Below, one piece after another: positions 38,573 to 47,486 of a DNA stretch of 64,000 nt. Source of the stretch: an uncultured Clostridia bacterium (GTDB taxonomy: Bacteria > Bacillota > Clostridia > Oscillospirales > Acutalibacteraceae); contig CAMEBF010000010.1 of NCBI GenBank assembly GCA_945912145.1, positions 1 to 64,000 of the forward strand. Direction: 5' to 3'. The notes beneath the pieces were generated by a model, which had not been told where the DNA came from, ran no database searches, and saw only the letters and a list, made by a program, of their open reading frames with translations. The first letter of the stretch is position 1, and every line of letters starts with the position of its first letter. The position numbers and the translations under genes were made by a program.

Positions 38573-41178
38573 AACCGTTATTTTTGACCATGTCGGCGTT
38601 CGGACCGTATAAAGATCGGGTCGATGTCGATTTCCGTTCGTTCGGCGGCGACGGCATTTTCCTGATTACCGGCGACACGGGAGCCGGAAAGACCACGCTG
38701 TTCGACGCGATTTCGTTCGCACTTTACGGCGAAGCCAGCGGCGGCAAAAGCCGCAAAAACAGCGAGACGCTGCGGTCGGACTATGCGCGCCCCGAAACCA
38801 AAACCTTTGTCGAGCTGACGTTTGAACAGCAGGGAAAAGAGTATCGCGTTACACGCAATCCGAAATATACGTTACCGGGACGCAAGACGGCGGTCGGCGC
38901 GGACGCCGAGCTGATTCTACCCGACGGCAAACCGCCTGTCAGCGGCGCTAAGCAGGTGAATGAAAAGATCTTTGAGCTGATCGGACTGAGTCGCGACCAG
39001 TTCGCACAGACCGCCATGATCGCACAGGGAGACTTTTTGCAGATTCTCCACGCGAAAAGCGAGACGCGCACGGAGCTGTTTCGCAAGATTTTCAAAACCG
39101 ATCTGTATGAACGGGTGCAGACGCTTTTGAGCGAGGAAAACAGCCGGACGGGGCGCGATCGCGAACGGCTGCGCACGGCAATCCATACGGCGGCAGAAAC
39201 CTTGAATTTTCCTGAGGACTGGAAAGACGCGGAAGCGTTCCGCGATTGCCTGCAGCGTGAAAATTTTGAAGAAATGCTCACACTGATCGGAGACTTTACG
39301 CAGGCGTCCCTGTCGAAGCGGGAAAAACTGGAGAGGAACGCGGAAAAGCTGCAAAAAACGATTGAAGAGAACCGTGAACTGATCGCCGAACAGCAGCGGC
39401 TTCGCGAAATGCTGAAAAAGCTGGCGGCGGAACAGCGCAATCTGACTGTTCTGGAATCGAAAACGAAAAAGGTCAGTGAAACCCGTGTCCGTCTTCAAAG
39501 AAGCGAGGAGGCCGACAAGGTCATGCCGCTTGAGAAGCAGAAGCAGGCGAGAGAACGGGACGTGAAGCAGATTGCGTCGCGGATGACGGAAGCTCAGCGT
39601 CTTCTGGAAGATCAGACCAAGACGCTTGCCCTTGCGGAAAAAGAAGCGATCGACGCGGAAACGGCGGTTCAGAATGCCGAAAAAGAAAAGACGCAGGTGC
39701 TCGAATGGGAAAAGATTCTGCCGTTGCTCCGGGAGCTGCACACCTTGCGCGCCGAGAGAGAAAAAACGCAAAAGAGCGTTTTGCGCGCCCGTCAGATTGC
39801 CGATGAAACGACGGAAACAGAGCGGAATTTGCGCAATCGTTATTTTTTAGGACAAGCGGGATTGCTCGCCGAAGCGTTGAAAGAGGGCGAAAAATGCCCC
39901 GTCTGCGGTTCGACGCATCACCCCGAACCGGCGGTGCTCGACGCGGAAACGCCGTCAAAAGAAGCGGTGGAAAGTGCGGAGAAGAAAGCTGCCGAAGCGC
40001 GTCGTGTATTAGAATCACAGTCCAATGTCGCCGCAGGATTGGAAGCGGCATACAAAGAGAAAATGCGGTCCTGCGAAGCGGCGGGGATTGATGAAAGTCA
40101 GGACATCGCGACGCTCGAAGTGAAAATCAGGACATCGCGCGAACGCTTTGACCGAATTGATAAAGCGTTGGTCAGAGCCAAAAAGAACCGTGAAAAAGAA
40201 CAGACAGCTCTGGCAAAATTGCAGGGTGAAATCGACACGCTTGCCGAGCGTCGTCTGCACGCGGAGAAAACGTCGCAGGACGCTGCGGCGGAATATGGGG
40301 CGGCACTGCATGAGCACGGGTTTGACAGGGAAGAGGAATATCGCGCCGCCATCCTCGAACCGCTCCGGCAGAACGAGCTGAAAACCGCGATCAGGCGATA
40401 CGACGAAATGCTCCTGGAATGCCGCAGCCGGATCCGTCAATGGGAAAAGGAGACGGAGAATCGGGAGCAGATCCCGATTGAAGAAAAAGAAAAGGCAAAG
40501 CAGTTTGCGGAGGAAGAGATTAAAAAAATTCAGCGCGAGCTTCGCGAACTCGATTCGTATATCGACGGCAGCAAAAAGGCCGTCGAGACGCTGCGCAGTA
40601 CCGTCCGGGATTTCCGCGCGGTGACGGAACGCTATGTCGCCGTCAATTCGCTATACCGAACGGCGTGCGGTCAGCTCAGCGAACAGGCAAAGATCAGCCT
40701 CGAAGCGTATGTGCAGCAGTATTATTTCAATCGGATTCTGCTCGCCGCCAACGAGCGTCTGCGTTTTCTGACCGGCGGCGTTTACAGCCTGCGCTGTAAG
40801 ACATCATCGGAAGATAACCGCACCAAATCGGGACTGGATCTGGACGTCTTTGATGCGAATACGGGGAAACTGCGCGACGTGCATACGCTCTCCGGCGGCG
40901 AATCGTTTTTAGCGTCTCTGGCACTTGCGCTCGGATTGTCGGATACCGTTTGCAGCATGGGCGGCGGCACGGAGATTGACGCCATGTTCATCGATGAAGG
41001 CTTCGGCTCTCTGGACGAAACGTCGCTGCGGCAGTCGCTGACCGTGCTTGAGAGCCTGTCCGACGGCAAACGCCTGATCGGCATCATCTCGCACGTCGCG
41101 GAGCTGAAAGAGAGAATCGAACGCAAGATTATCGTGACGAAAGAAACAGATGGAAGTACTCTGAAATTAGAAACGTAA
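38569..41178 (+). CDS. sbcC: exonuclease SbcCD subunit C
   Basis: 869-residue Rad50-type SMC-like ATPase. Walker A TGDTGAGKTTLFDAISFALY is at about residues 34-53, the Q-loop region is QTAMIAQGDFLQIL, and long coiled coils surround a zinc hook CPVCG (about 441-445). The ABC signature LSGGES and Walker B MFIDEGFGSLDE are near the C-terminus. Shorter than Escherichia coli SbcC, as usual in Firmicutes. A hairpin-removing nuclease is of note in a genome rich in palindromic repeats. Confidence 0.95.
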   Translation: MKPLFLTMSAFGPYKDRVDVDFRSFGGDGIFLITGDTGAGKTTLFDAISFALYGEASGGKSRKNSETLRSDYARPETKTFVELTFEQQGKEYRVTRNPKYTLPGRKTAVGADAELILPDGKPPVSGAKQVNEKIFELIGLSRDQFAQTAMIAQGDFLQILHAKSETRTELFRKIFKTDLYERVQTLLSEENSRTGRDRERLRTAIHTAAETLNFPEDWKDAEAFRDCLQRENFEEMLTLIGDFTQASLSKREKLERNAEKLQKTIEENRELIAEQQRLREMLKKLAAEQRNLTVLESKTKKVSETRVRLQRSEEADKVMPLEKQKQARERDVKQIASRMTEAQRLLEDQTKTLALAEKEAIDAETAVQNAEKEKTQVLEWEKILPLLRELHTLRAEREKTQKSVLRARQIADETTETERNLRNRYFLGQAGLLAEALKEGEKCPVCGSTHHPEPAVLDAETPSKEAVESAEKKAAEARRVLESQSNVAAGLEAAYKEKMRSCEAAGIDESQDIATLEVKIRTSRERFDRIDKALVRAKKNREKEQTALAKLQGEIDTLAERRLHAEKTSQDAAAEYGAALHEHGFDREEEYRAAILEPLRQNELKTAIRRYDEMLLECRSRIRQWEKETENREQIPIEEKEKAKQFAEEEIKKIQRELRELDSYIDGSKKAVETLRSTVRDFRAVTERYVAVNSLYRTACGQLSEQAKISLEAYVQQYYFNRILLAANERLRFLTGGVYSLRCKTSSEDNRTKSGLDLDVFDANTGKLRDVHTLSGGESFLASLALALGLSDTVCSMGGGTEIDAMFIDEGFGSLDETSLRQSLTVLESLSDGKRLIGIISHVAELKERIERKIIVTKETDGSTLKLET

Positions 41179-41186
41179 TGCTTTGC

Positions 41187-41330
41187 CAAAGTTCAAAGTG
41201 CAGTGTTCAAAGTGCAATGTCGGAAAAGGCTTCGCCTTTTGATTCATTATAAAAAGCGCGCCGCAGGCGTATAATTCAAGCCCGCAGGGCTTCCGAACCT
41301 CTTACTTCTGCACTCTTCACTCTTCACTCT
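41187..41330 (-). repeat. modular hairpin repeat, copy I, left part
   Basis: AAGTTCAAAGTGCAGTGTTC left end, reverse core, then a CTCTTACTTCTGCACTCTTC tract leading into a cruciform element. No coding potential. Confidence 0.75.
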
Positions 41331-41331
41331 T

Positions 41332-41403
41332 ACCTGTAAAACCAAAACGCCTAACGGCGTTTGCACCTACGGTGCCGGGCGATTACGAATCGCCCCTACA
41401 GGT
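41332..41403. repeat. closed multi-hairpin (cruciform) module
   Basis: ACCTGTA (41332-41338) pairs with TACAGGT (41397-41403) and encloses three hairpins: AAACGCC-GGCGTTT, GCACC-GGTGC and GGGCGATT-AATCGCCC. The result is a four-way-junction-like fold inserted between two parts of copy I. Confidence 0.65.
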
Positions 41404-41410
41404 TCGCCGT

Positions 41411-41477
41411 AAGCATTTTATAAAATCCAAGCCCGCAGGGCTTCCTTAATTGCACTTTGCACTTTGAACTTTGCACA
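41411..41477 (-). repeat. modular hairpin repeat, copy I, right part
   Basis: Second partial core (AAGCCCGCAGGGCTT) ending in TTGCACTTTGCACTTTGAAC and TTTGCAC, the inverse of the left end of copy I. Confidence 0.72.
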
Positions 41478-41576
41478 TTCATTTTTCGTCATTTTGTACA
41501 ACGAGCAGCGCAAAAATTCATTGAAGTTGTCGGGTTCTATAAAAATGAAAAAGTTTGAATTTTTTTAGAAAAAATC

Positions 41577-41605
41577 TTGCAATTTGCGCATGAATATAGT
41601 ATAAT
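41577..41605 (+). promoter_or_regulatory. promoter of the S10-spc-alpha cluster
   Basis: TTGCAA (41577-41582), 17 bp, TATAAT (41600-41605), in an A/T-rich context typical of strong promoters. It is the only strong promoter I see for the whole ribosomal cluster. Confidence 0.8.
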
Positions 41606-41611
41606 ATCCGA

Positions 41612-41919
41612 GCATGCGGAATAAAAGCGCAATAACTATGCCCTTTTGCCGTGTGTATCATGCGTTGATGTGGGATGTGGCTGCACGCTGATGCAGGGAA
41701 CTCTCACGGAGTATGTCCGATTTTAAACCGGGCGAAGATTGCCGACAAGGGGCGTTTCTGTGCCTTAACCGCGGAAAATGCTGCGTCGGCAGGTGATATT
41801 TTATTGCCGTCCCGGAAAGAATGTTTTTCCGGTTTTTAAAATGGAAAAACAAGAAACACCCGGGCGCGTTGATAAAAAATATCACAGAGAGCCCGCCAAA
41901 TTGCTTAGGAGGCGTAAAC
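41612..41919 (+). promoter_or_regulatory. long leader of the S10 operon
   Basis: About 300 untranslated bases precede rpsJ, with several potential stems (for example CGGCA/TGCCG around 41785-41809) and an intrinsic terminator at 41812-41837. This is the place where L4- or S10-type autoregulatory leaders occur in other bacteria. The ligand is not known here. Confidence 0.6.
41812..41837 (+). terminator. attenuator in the S10 leader
   Basis: CCGGAAA (41812-41818) and TTTCCGG (41826-41832), then TTTTT. It lies 80 bases before rpsJ, inside the leader, so read-through must be regulated or partial. Confidence 0.65.
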
Positions 41920-42231
41920 ATGGCAGTTAAGGAAAAAATCAGAATCAGACTGAAAGGCTACGATCATAACCTCGTCGATAAAGCCGCCGAGAGAATCGTA
42001 GAGACAGCAAAGCGTACAGGCGCTCAGGTTTCGGGTCCGGTACCCCTTCCCACCGAAAAGGAAGTCGTGACCATTCTTCGTTCCGTTCACAAGGACAAGG
42101 ATTCCCGTGAACAGTTCGAGCAGCGTACGCACAAGAGATTGATCGACATTCTCAGACCTTCCAACAAGACGGTCGAGGCACTGACGGGACTTGAGCTTCC
42201 CGCAGGCGTGGACATCGAAATCAAACTCTGA
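41920..42231 (+). CDS. rpsJ: 30S ribosomal protein S10
   Basis: 103 residues, the normal S10 length ([40 protein letters not shown]). Part of the 30S head and, as NusE, of antitermination complexes. First gene of the cluster. ATG 41920 has AGGAGG; upstream in-frame codons lie in the leader. Confidence 0.98.
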   Translation: MAVKEKIRIRLKGYDHNLVDKAAERIVETAKRTGAQVSGPVPLPTEKEVVTILRSVHKDKDSREQFEQRTHKRLIDILRPSNKTVEALTGLELPAGVDIEIKL

Positions 42232-42243
42232 TCCATTCAATTC

Positions 42244-42294
42244 CGGTTATATATACTATTATATATACCGCAGGTCACGTTGACTTGTGTCAAC
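42244..42294 (+). promoter_or_regulatory. two hairpins between rpsJ and rplC
   Basis: CGGT-TATATATA/TATATATA-ACCG (42244-42270), and a perfect GTTGAC-TTGT-GTCAAC (42279-42294), just before the rplC ribosome binding site. They may be processing or translational control elements. Confidence 0.5.
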
Positions 42295-42320
42295 CAATAA
42301 TCTGACAGGAGGAAAAACAA

Positions 42321-42956
42321 ATGCAAAAAGGTATTATCGGTAAGAAAATCGGTATGACTCAGGTTTTTGACGAAAACGGAAACGTCGTTCCCGTAACGGT
42401 CGTCGAAGCCGGTCCCTGCCCGGTAGTCCAGAAGAAGACCGTCGAAGTTGACGGTTACGCCGCAGTTCAGCTCGGCTTCGCTGTTCAGAAGCAGCAGCGT
42501 GTGACGAAGCCCCTCAAGGGTCACTTCGCTAAAGCTGACGTAGCACCCCAGAAGGTTCTCAAGGAGTTCAGATTTGCTGATACTTCCGCTTATGAGGCCG
42601 GTACGGTCGTTAAGGCCGACACGTTCGCCGCAGGTGACAAGGTTGACGTCATCGGCACGAGCAAAGGTAAAGGTACCGCGGGTGCGATCAAGAGATGGAA
42701 CTTCTCCAGACTCAAAGAGACGCACGGTACGGGTCCTGTCGCAAGACACGCCGGTTCTTTGGGCGCTTGCTCCGATCCCTCGAGAGTTTACAAGGGAAAG
42801 AAGCTCGCAGGTCATCTGGGTGCCGAAAGAGTTACCGTTCAGAATCTTGACATCGTCAAGGTTGACGCAGAGAACAACCTCATCGCCATCAAGGGCGCCA
42901 TTCCCGGTCCCAAGGGCGGCTACGTTGTGATCACAGATGCGAAAAAGAAAGCGTAA
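42321..42956 (+). CDS. rplC: 50S ribosomal protein L3
   Basis: 211 residues (GIIGKKIGMTQVFDENG start; central KGKGTAGAIKRWNF loop reaching the peptidyl transferase centre; GHLGAERVTVQNLDIV). Early 23S rRNA assembly protein. It follows an 89-bp spacer with two hairpins. Confidence 0.98.
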   Translation: MQKGIIGKKIGMTQVFDENGNVVPVTVVEAGPCPVVQKKTVEVDGYAAVQLGFAVQKQQRVTKPLKGHFAKADVAPQKVLKEFRFADTSAYEAGTVVKADTFAAGDKVDVIGTSKGKGTAGAIKRWNFSRLKETHGTGPVARHAGSLGACSDPSRVYKGKKLAGHLGAERVTVQNLDIVKVDAENNLIAIKGAIPGPKGGYVVITDAKKKA

Positions 42957-42969
42957 GGAGGAATAAGAG

Positions 42970-43593
42970 ATGCCGAATATTAAAGTAGTGAATAAGGCCG
43001 GCGAGCAGGTTTCGGAAATCGCGCTGAGCGATGCGATCTTCGCCATCGAGCCCAACACCTCCGTTATGCATATCGCGGTTGTCAATTATCTTGCCAATCA
43101 GCGTCAGGGCACACAGTCCACGCTTACCAGATCCGAAGTAAGCGGCGGCGGCAAGAAGCCCTGGAGACAGAAGGGTACAGGCAGAGCCCGTCAGGGTTCA
43201 ACAAGAGCGCCTCAGTGGTATCACGGCGGCGTCGCTCTCGGCCCCAAGCCCAGAAGCTATCGTTTCACAATCAACAAGAAGGTAAGAAGACTTGCCATGA
43301 AGTCCGCTCTTTCCGCGAAGCTTGCAGCTGACGAACTGATCGTTCTCGATTCTTTCGAGCTGGAAGCCATCAAGACGAAGGAAGTCGCGAAGACCCTCAG
43401 CGCAATTGAGGCAGGCAAGAAAGCTCTTATCGTTCTTCCCGAAAAAGACGACGTCATCTACAAGAGTGCAAGAAACATCGCGGGCGTTAAGGTTTCTCTC
43501 GTAAGCACGCTGAATGTTTACGATATGCTTAACTGCTCCAAGATCGTTCTTCTCAAGGATGCCGTTGCGAAGATCGAGGAGGTATATGCATAA
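42970..43593 (+). CDS. rplD: 50S ribosomal protein L4
   Basis: 207 residues, with the exit-tunnel loop GGGKKPWRQKGTGRARQGS (about 60-78), the site of macrolide-resistance changes in other species. L4 is the classic autoregulator of S10 operons and may act on the leader at 41612. The stop overlaps the rplW start (TAATG). Confidence 0.98.
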   Translation: MPNIKVVNKAGEQVSEIALSDAIFAIEPNTSVMHIAVVNYLANQRQGTQSTLTRSEVSGGGKKPWRQKGTGRARQGSTRAPQWYHGGVALGPKPRSYRFTINKKVRRLAMKSALSAKLAADELIVLDSFELEAIKTKEVAKTLSAIEAGKKALIVLPEKDDVIYKSARNIAGVKVSLVSTLNVYDMLNCSKIVLLKDAVAKIEEVYA

Positions 43594-43886
43594 TGAAAAT
43601 TGCTCAGGATATCATCATCCGTCCCATCATCACGGAAGAGAGCATGGCGGAAGTCCCCGAAAAGAAATATACCTTTGAAGTCGCGAAGAGCGCAACGAAA
43701 ATCGACGTTGCCGGCGCTGTCGAAAAACTGTTCGACGTCAAGGTCGCCAAGGTCAACACGATGAACGTCAAAGGTCATAAGCGTACCTACGGCCGCTACA
43801 CGGGCTACAAGTCCGACTGGAAGAAAGCGATCGTCACGCTGACGGAAGATTCCAAGCCCATCGAGTTCTTCGACGGAATGTTCTAA
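43593..43886 (+). CDS. rplW: 50S ribosomal protein L23
   Basis: 97 residues (IIIRPIITEESMAEVPEKKYTF; GHKRTYGRYTGYKSDWKKA). Docking site of trigger factor and SRP at the tunnel exit. Coupled to rplD by a one-base overlap. Confidence 0.98.
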   Translation: MKIAQDIIIRPIITEESMAEVPEKKYTFEVAKSATKIDVAGAVEKLFDVKVAKVNTMNVKGHKRTYGRYTGYKSDWKKAIVTLTEDSKPIEFFDGMF

Positions 43887-43908
43887 TTAACAAACAATCA
43901 CACTTTTC

Positions 43909-43981
43909 AGGCGGTGACGTATGGATGCCGACCGCTAAGCCGTCTGAAGTATCAATCACGCCCGGTTCCGGGCAAGAAAGG
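43909..43981 (+). promoter_or_regulatory. structured spacer before rplB
   Basis: The 110-bp rplW-rplB gap is the longest inside the S10 part. It can form a TTCAGGCGGT / GCCGTCTGAA stem (about 43909-43948) and a GCCCGG-TT-CCGGGC hairpin (about 43963-43976). A weak GGCGAG site follows before ATG 43997. Possibly regulatory. Confidence 0.45.
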
Positions 43982-43996
43982 CGAGTGACTTAGAAA

Positions 43997-44830
43997 ATGG
44001 CTATTAAAGTCTATAATCCGACGACAAACGGCAGAAGAAATATGTCGGTTACAGATTATTCCGCGCTTTCCAAATGCGGCCCCGAGAGAAGCCTTCTTGA
44101 GCCTCTCAAGAAACACTCCGGACGCAACAGCTACGGAAGAATCACCGTCCGTCACAAAGGCGGCGGAAATCGCCAGAAATACCGTATTATCGATTTCAAG
44201 AGAGAGAAATTCGGTGTCAAGGCAGAAGTAAAAACTCTGGAGTACGATCCCAACCGTTCGGCGAACATCGCGCTGATCGAGTATGAAGACGGCGTCAAGA
44301 CCTATATTCTTGCGCCCGAGGGACTCAAAGTCGGCGACACGGTGGAAGCCGGTCCCGACGCGGATATCAAGGTAGGCAACGCGCTTCCCCTTGTCAATAT
44401 CCCCACCGGTACGTTCGTTCATAACGTTGAGCTTTATCCCGGCAGAGGCGGCCAGCTGGCCAGAGCGGCAGGCAACGCCGCGCAGCTGATGGCGAAAGAG
44501 AACGGCTACGCTCTTCTCAGACTTCCCTCCGGTGAGCTCCGCAACGTTCCCGCAATTTGCATGGCGACGGTTGGTACCGTCGGTAATGCCGATCACGAAA
44601 ACGTGAAAATCGGTAAAGCCGGCCGCACCCGTCACATGGGTATCCGTCCGACGGTCCGCGGTTCTGTCATGAACCCCAACGACCATCCTCACGGCGGTGG
44701 TGAGGGCAAGTCCCCCATCGGTCGTCCCGGTCCTGTAACGCCTTGGGGCAAACCCGCTCTCGGCTACAAGACCCGCAAGAAGTTCAAGCGTTCCGATAAG
44801 CTGATCGTCAGACGCTGCAACGACAAATAA
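43997..44830 (+). CDS. rplB: 50S ribosomal protein L2
   Basis: 277 residues ([16 protein letters not shown]-like core; [21 protein letters not shown] near the C-terminus includes the conserved His next to the peptidyl transferase centre). Needed for subunit association. Standard length. Confidence 0.98.
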   Translation: MAIKVYNPTTNGRRNMSVTDYSALSKCGPERSLLEPLKKHSGRNSYGRITVRHKGGGNRQKYRIIDFKREKFGVKAEVKTLEYDPNRSANIALIEYEDGVKTYILAPEGLKVGDTVEAGPDADIKVGNALPLVNIPTGTFVHNVELYPGRGGQLARAAGNAAQLMAKENGYALLRLPSGELRNVPAICMATVGTVGNADHENVKIGKAGRTRHMGIRPTVRGSVMNPNDHPHGGGEGKSPIGRPGPVTPWGKPALGYKTRKKFKRSDKLIVRRCNDK

Positions 44831-44852
44831 TCGGGAAAGGAGCTATTAAGTA

Positions 44853-45134
44853 ATGGGTAGAAGTATTAAAAAAGGACCTTATGTACAGCCCAAGCTGCTC
44901 GAAAGAGTCCAGAAAATGAACGAAGCCGGCGAAAAAATAGTCCTTAAAACATGGAGCAGAAGCTCCACGATTTTCCCGGATTTTGTCGGCCATACATTTG
45001 CTGTTCATGACGGCAGAAAGCACGTTCCCGTTTATGTTACCGAAGATATGGTCGGTCATAAGCTCGGCGAATTTGCTCCGACAAGAACATTCAGAGGCCA
45101 TGCAGGTTCTAAGACCTCCAACAATGGTAAGTAA
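44853..45134 (+). CDS. rpsS: 30S ribosomal protein S19
   Basis: 93 residues ([39 protein letters not shown]). Forms the S13-S19 pair in the 30S head. GGAAAGGAG precedes ATG 44853. Confidence 0.98.
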   Translation: MGRSIKKGPYVQPKLLERVQKMNEAGEKIVLKTWSRSSTIFPDFVGHTFAVHDGRKHVPVYVTEDMVGHKLGEFAPTRTFRGHAGSKTSNNGK

Positions 45135-45153
45135 GTCAAAAGGAGTGTAAAAA

Positions 45154-45492
45154 ATGGAAGCAACAGCAAAAGCGACTTTTGTGCGTATCGCACCTCGTAA
45201 GGTTCAGATCGTTCTCGACCTTATCCGCAATAAGCCCGCTGACGAAGCTATGGCAATCCTGAAGTACACGCCCAAGGCTGCGTGTGAACCTCTCGCAAAG
45301 CTTCTGAAATCAGCAATGGCAAATGCCGAAAACAATTTTGATATGGACGTTTCCAGACTGTACGTCGCCGAGTGCGCCGTCAGCCAGGGACCGACACTGA
45401 AAAGAATCAGACCGAGATGCAAAGGCCGTGCGTACAGAATCAACAAGAAAACGTCGCACATCACCCTTGTTCTCAGAGAGTCTGAAGAATAA
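45154..45492 (+). CDS. rplV: 50S ribosomal protein L22
   Basis: 112 residues ([33 protein letters not shown] hairpin reaching into the exit tunnel). Normal length, 19 bases after rpsS. Confidence 0.98.
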   Translation: MEATAKATFVRIAPRKVQIVLDLIRNKPADEAMAILKYTPKAACEPLAKLLKSAMANAENNFDMDVSRLYVAECAVSQGPTLKRIRPRCKGRAYRINKKTSHITLVLRESEE

Positions 45493-45512
45493 TCGGGGAG
45501 GAGGACAAGTAA

Positions 45513-46184
45513 ATGGGTCAGAAAATCAATCCTACCGGTTTAAGAATCGGAGTTATTAAAGACTGGGAATCCCGCTGGTATGCAGATAAGAAGGACTTCG
45601 GCTCCAATCTCGTTGATGACTACAATCTTCGTGAGTACCTGCTGAAGACGCTTGCTCCCGCCGGCGTACCCAAGGTCGAGATCGAAAGAGATCCCAAGAG
45701 AGTTCGTATTAACATTCATTGCGCAAAGCCCGGCATGGTTATCGGCCGCGGCGGTGCCGAGATCGAGAAGCTCAAAGCGAAATGCAAAGAGATGCTCGGC
45801 GGCGACAAGGATGTTTTCATCAACATCATCGAGATCAAGCAGCCCGATGTCAACGCGCAGCTCGTCGCGGAGAACATCGCCGGTCAGCTTGAAAGACGTG
45901 TTTCGTTCCGTCGCGCCCTTAAGCAGGCCATCGGCAGAACCATGAAACTCGGCGCAAAGGGTATCAAAACGCAGGTCAGCGGCAGACTCGGCGGCGCGGA
46001 AATCGCCCGTTCCGAGACGTATCATGAGGGCACGATTCCTCTTCAGACGATCCGTGCCGACATTGACTACGGCTTCGCTGAGGCCAAGACGACTTACGGC
46101 CGTATCGGCGTGAAAGTCTGGATCTACAGAGGCGAGGTTCTTCACGATACCCGCAAAGTCAATTCAAAGAAAGAGAGGGCTTAA
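45513..46184 (+). CDS. rpsC: 30S ribosomal protein S3
   Basis: 223 residues: N-terminal KH domain with [15 protein letters not shown] (about 72-86) and C-terminal S3 domain ([20 protein letters not shown]). Lines the mRNA entry tunnel. Followed two bases later by rplP. Confidence 0.98.
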   Translation: MGQKINPTGLRIGVIKDWESRWYADKKDFGSNLVDDYNLREYLLKTLAPAGVPKVEIERDPKRVRINIHCAKPGMVIGRGGAEIEKLKAKCKEMLGGDKDVFINIIEIKQPDVNAQLVAENIAGQLERRVSFRRALKQAIGRTMKLGAKGIKTQVSGRLGGAEIARSETYHEGTIPLQTIRADIDYGFAEAKTTYGRIGVKVWIYRGEVLHDTRKVNSKKERA

Positions 46185-46186
46185 TC

Positions 46187-46612
46187 ATGTTACTGCCAAA
46201 GCGTGTTAAATACCGCAGAGTACAAAGAGGCCGCCTTACAGGTAAGGCTACGCGCGGCAATAAGGTGAACTACGGCGACTACGGTCTGGTAGCACTTGAG
46301 CCCGCATGGATTACATCCAATCAGATCGAGGCCGCTCGTATCGCGATGACGAGATACACCAAGCGTGGCGGTCATGTCTGGATCAAAATTTTCCCCGATA
46401 AGCCGATCACCGAGAAGCCCGCTGAAACCCGAATGGGTTCCGGTAAAGGTTCTCCGGAATATTGGGTCGCAGTTGTAAAGCCCGGCAGAGTGATGTTTGA
46501 GATTGCCGGTGTCGACGAGGCAGTTGCCCGTGAGGCAATGCGTCTTGCCGCGAACAAACTTCCCATCAAGTGTAAGTTTGTAACGAAGGAAGAACAGGGT
46601 GGTGAGCAGTAA
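46187..46612 (+). CDS. rplP: 50S ribosomal protein L16
   Basis: 141 residues ([37 protein letters not shown]). Near the A-site tRNA elbow. The stop overlaps rpmC (TAATG). Confidence 0.98.
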   Translation: MLLPKRVKYRRVQRGRLTGKATRGNKVNYGDYGLVALEPAWITSNQIEAARIAMTRYTKRGGHVWIKIFPDKPITEKPAETRMGSGKGSPEYWVAVVKPGRVMFEIAGVDEAVAREAMRLAANKLPIKCKFVTKEEQGGEQ

Positions 46613-46815
46613 TGAAAGCCAGTGAAATCAGAAAAATGTCCGCTGAGGAGTTGGATGCTAAGCTTCTTGAGCTGAAGGACGAGCTTTTCAAGCTGCGCTT
46701 CCAGCAGGCCATCAACCAGCTCGAAAACCCCACACGTATCAGTGCCGTTAAAAAGGATATCGCGAGAATCCTCACGGTTCAGCGCGATGCTGAGCTGCAC
46801 GGCACGGATGCCTGA
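46612..46815 (+). CDS. rpmC: 50S ribosomal protein L29
   Basis: 67-residue two-helix protein (ELDAKLLELKDELFKLRFQ; LENPTRISAVKKDIARI) beside L23 at the tunnel exit. Coupled to rplP. Confidence 0.97.
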   Translation: MKASEIRKMSAEELDAKLLELKDELFKLRFQQAINQLENPTRISAVKKDIARILTVQRDAELHGTDA

Positions 46816-46835
46816 GTTAAGGGAGGATATCGGTT

Positions 46836-47090
46836 ATGGACAGAAATTTAAGAAAAACCCGTGTCGGTCTGGTTACCAGCGACAAGATGGATAAGACGGT
46901 CGTCGTTTCCGTGAAAGACCGTGTCAGACATCCGCTTTACAAGAAAATCGTCAACCGTACCATCAAGCTCAAAGCGCATGATGAGAACAACGAGTGCGGC
47001 ATCGGCGATCGCGTAAAGGTGATGGAGACCCGTCCTCTTTCCAAGGATAAGAAATGGCGCGTCGTTGAAATCATAGAGAAAGCGAAATAA
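46836..47090 (+). CDS. rpsQ: 30S ribosomal protein S17
   Basis: 84-residue OB-fold primary 16S rRNA binder ([51 protein letters not shown]). Standard length. Confidence 0.98.
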   Translation: MDRNLRKTRVGLVTSDKMDKTVVVSVKDRVRHPLYKKIVNRTIKLKAHDENNECGIGDRVKVMETRPLSKDKKWRVVEIIEKAK

Positions 47091-47102
47091 GGAGGACTAC
47101 CC

Positions 47103-47471
47103 ATGGTACAGCAGCAAACACTTCTCAAGGTTGCTGACAACACCGGTGCCAAAGAGCTTATGTGCATCCGTGTTCTCGGCGGTACCGGCAGAAGATACGC
47201 CAATATCGGCGATGTTATCGTAGCTTCCGTTAAAAAAGCTACGCCCGGCGGCGTTGTGAAAAAAGGCGACGTGGTGAAAGCGGTAGTTGTCCGTACAGCC
47301 AAAGGCGTTCGCCGCGATGACGGCACATACATCCGTTTCGATGAGAATGCGGCCGTTATCATTAAAGAAGATAAAAACCCGAAGGGTACACGAATCTTTG
47401 GACCGGTTGCGAGAGAGCTCAGAGATCACGATTATTCCAAAATCTTGAGTCTTGCACCCGAGGTTCTGTAA
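47103..47471 (+). CDS. rplN: 50S ribosomal protein L14
   Basis: 122 residues ([34 protein letters not shown]). Forms an intersubunit bridge and is the target of the RsfS silencing factor. Confidence 0.98.
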   Translation: MVQQQTLLKVADNTGAKELMCIRVLGGTGRRYANIGDVIVASVKKATPGGVVKKGDVVKAVVVRTAKGVRRDDGTYIRFDENAAVIIKEDKNPKGTRIFGPVARELRDHDYSKILSLAPEVL

Positions 47472-47486
47472 TCGGGAGGTAAGAGA

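Noticed and set aside
42237-43085. 282-codon open frame on the minus strand opposite rplC/rplD
   Set aside because: Shadow of conserved ribosomal genes. The same reason applies to the other long antisense frames in the 42-57 kb cluster.
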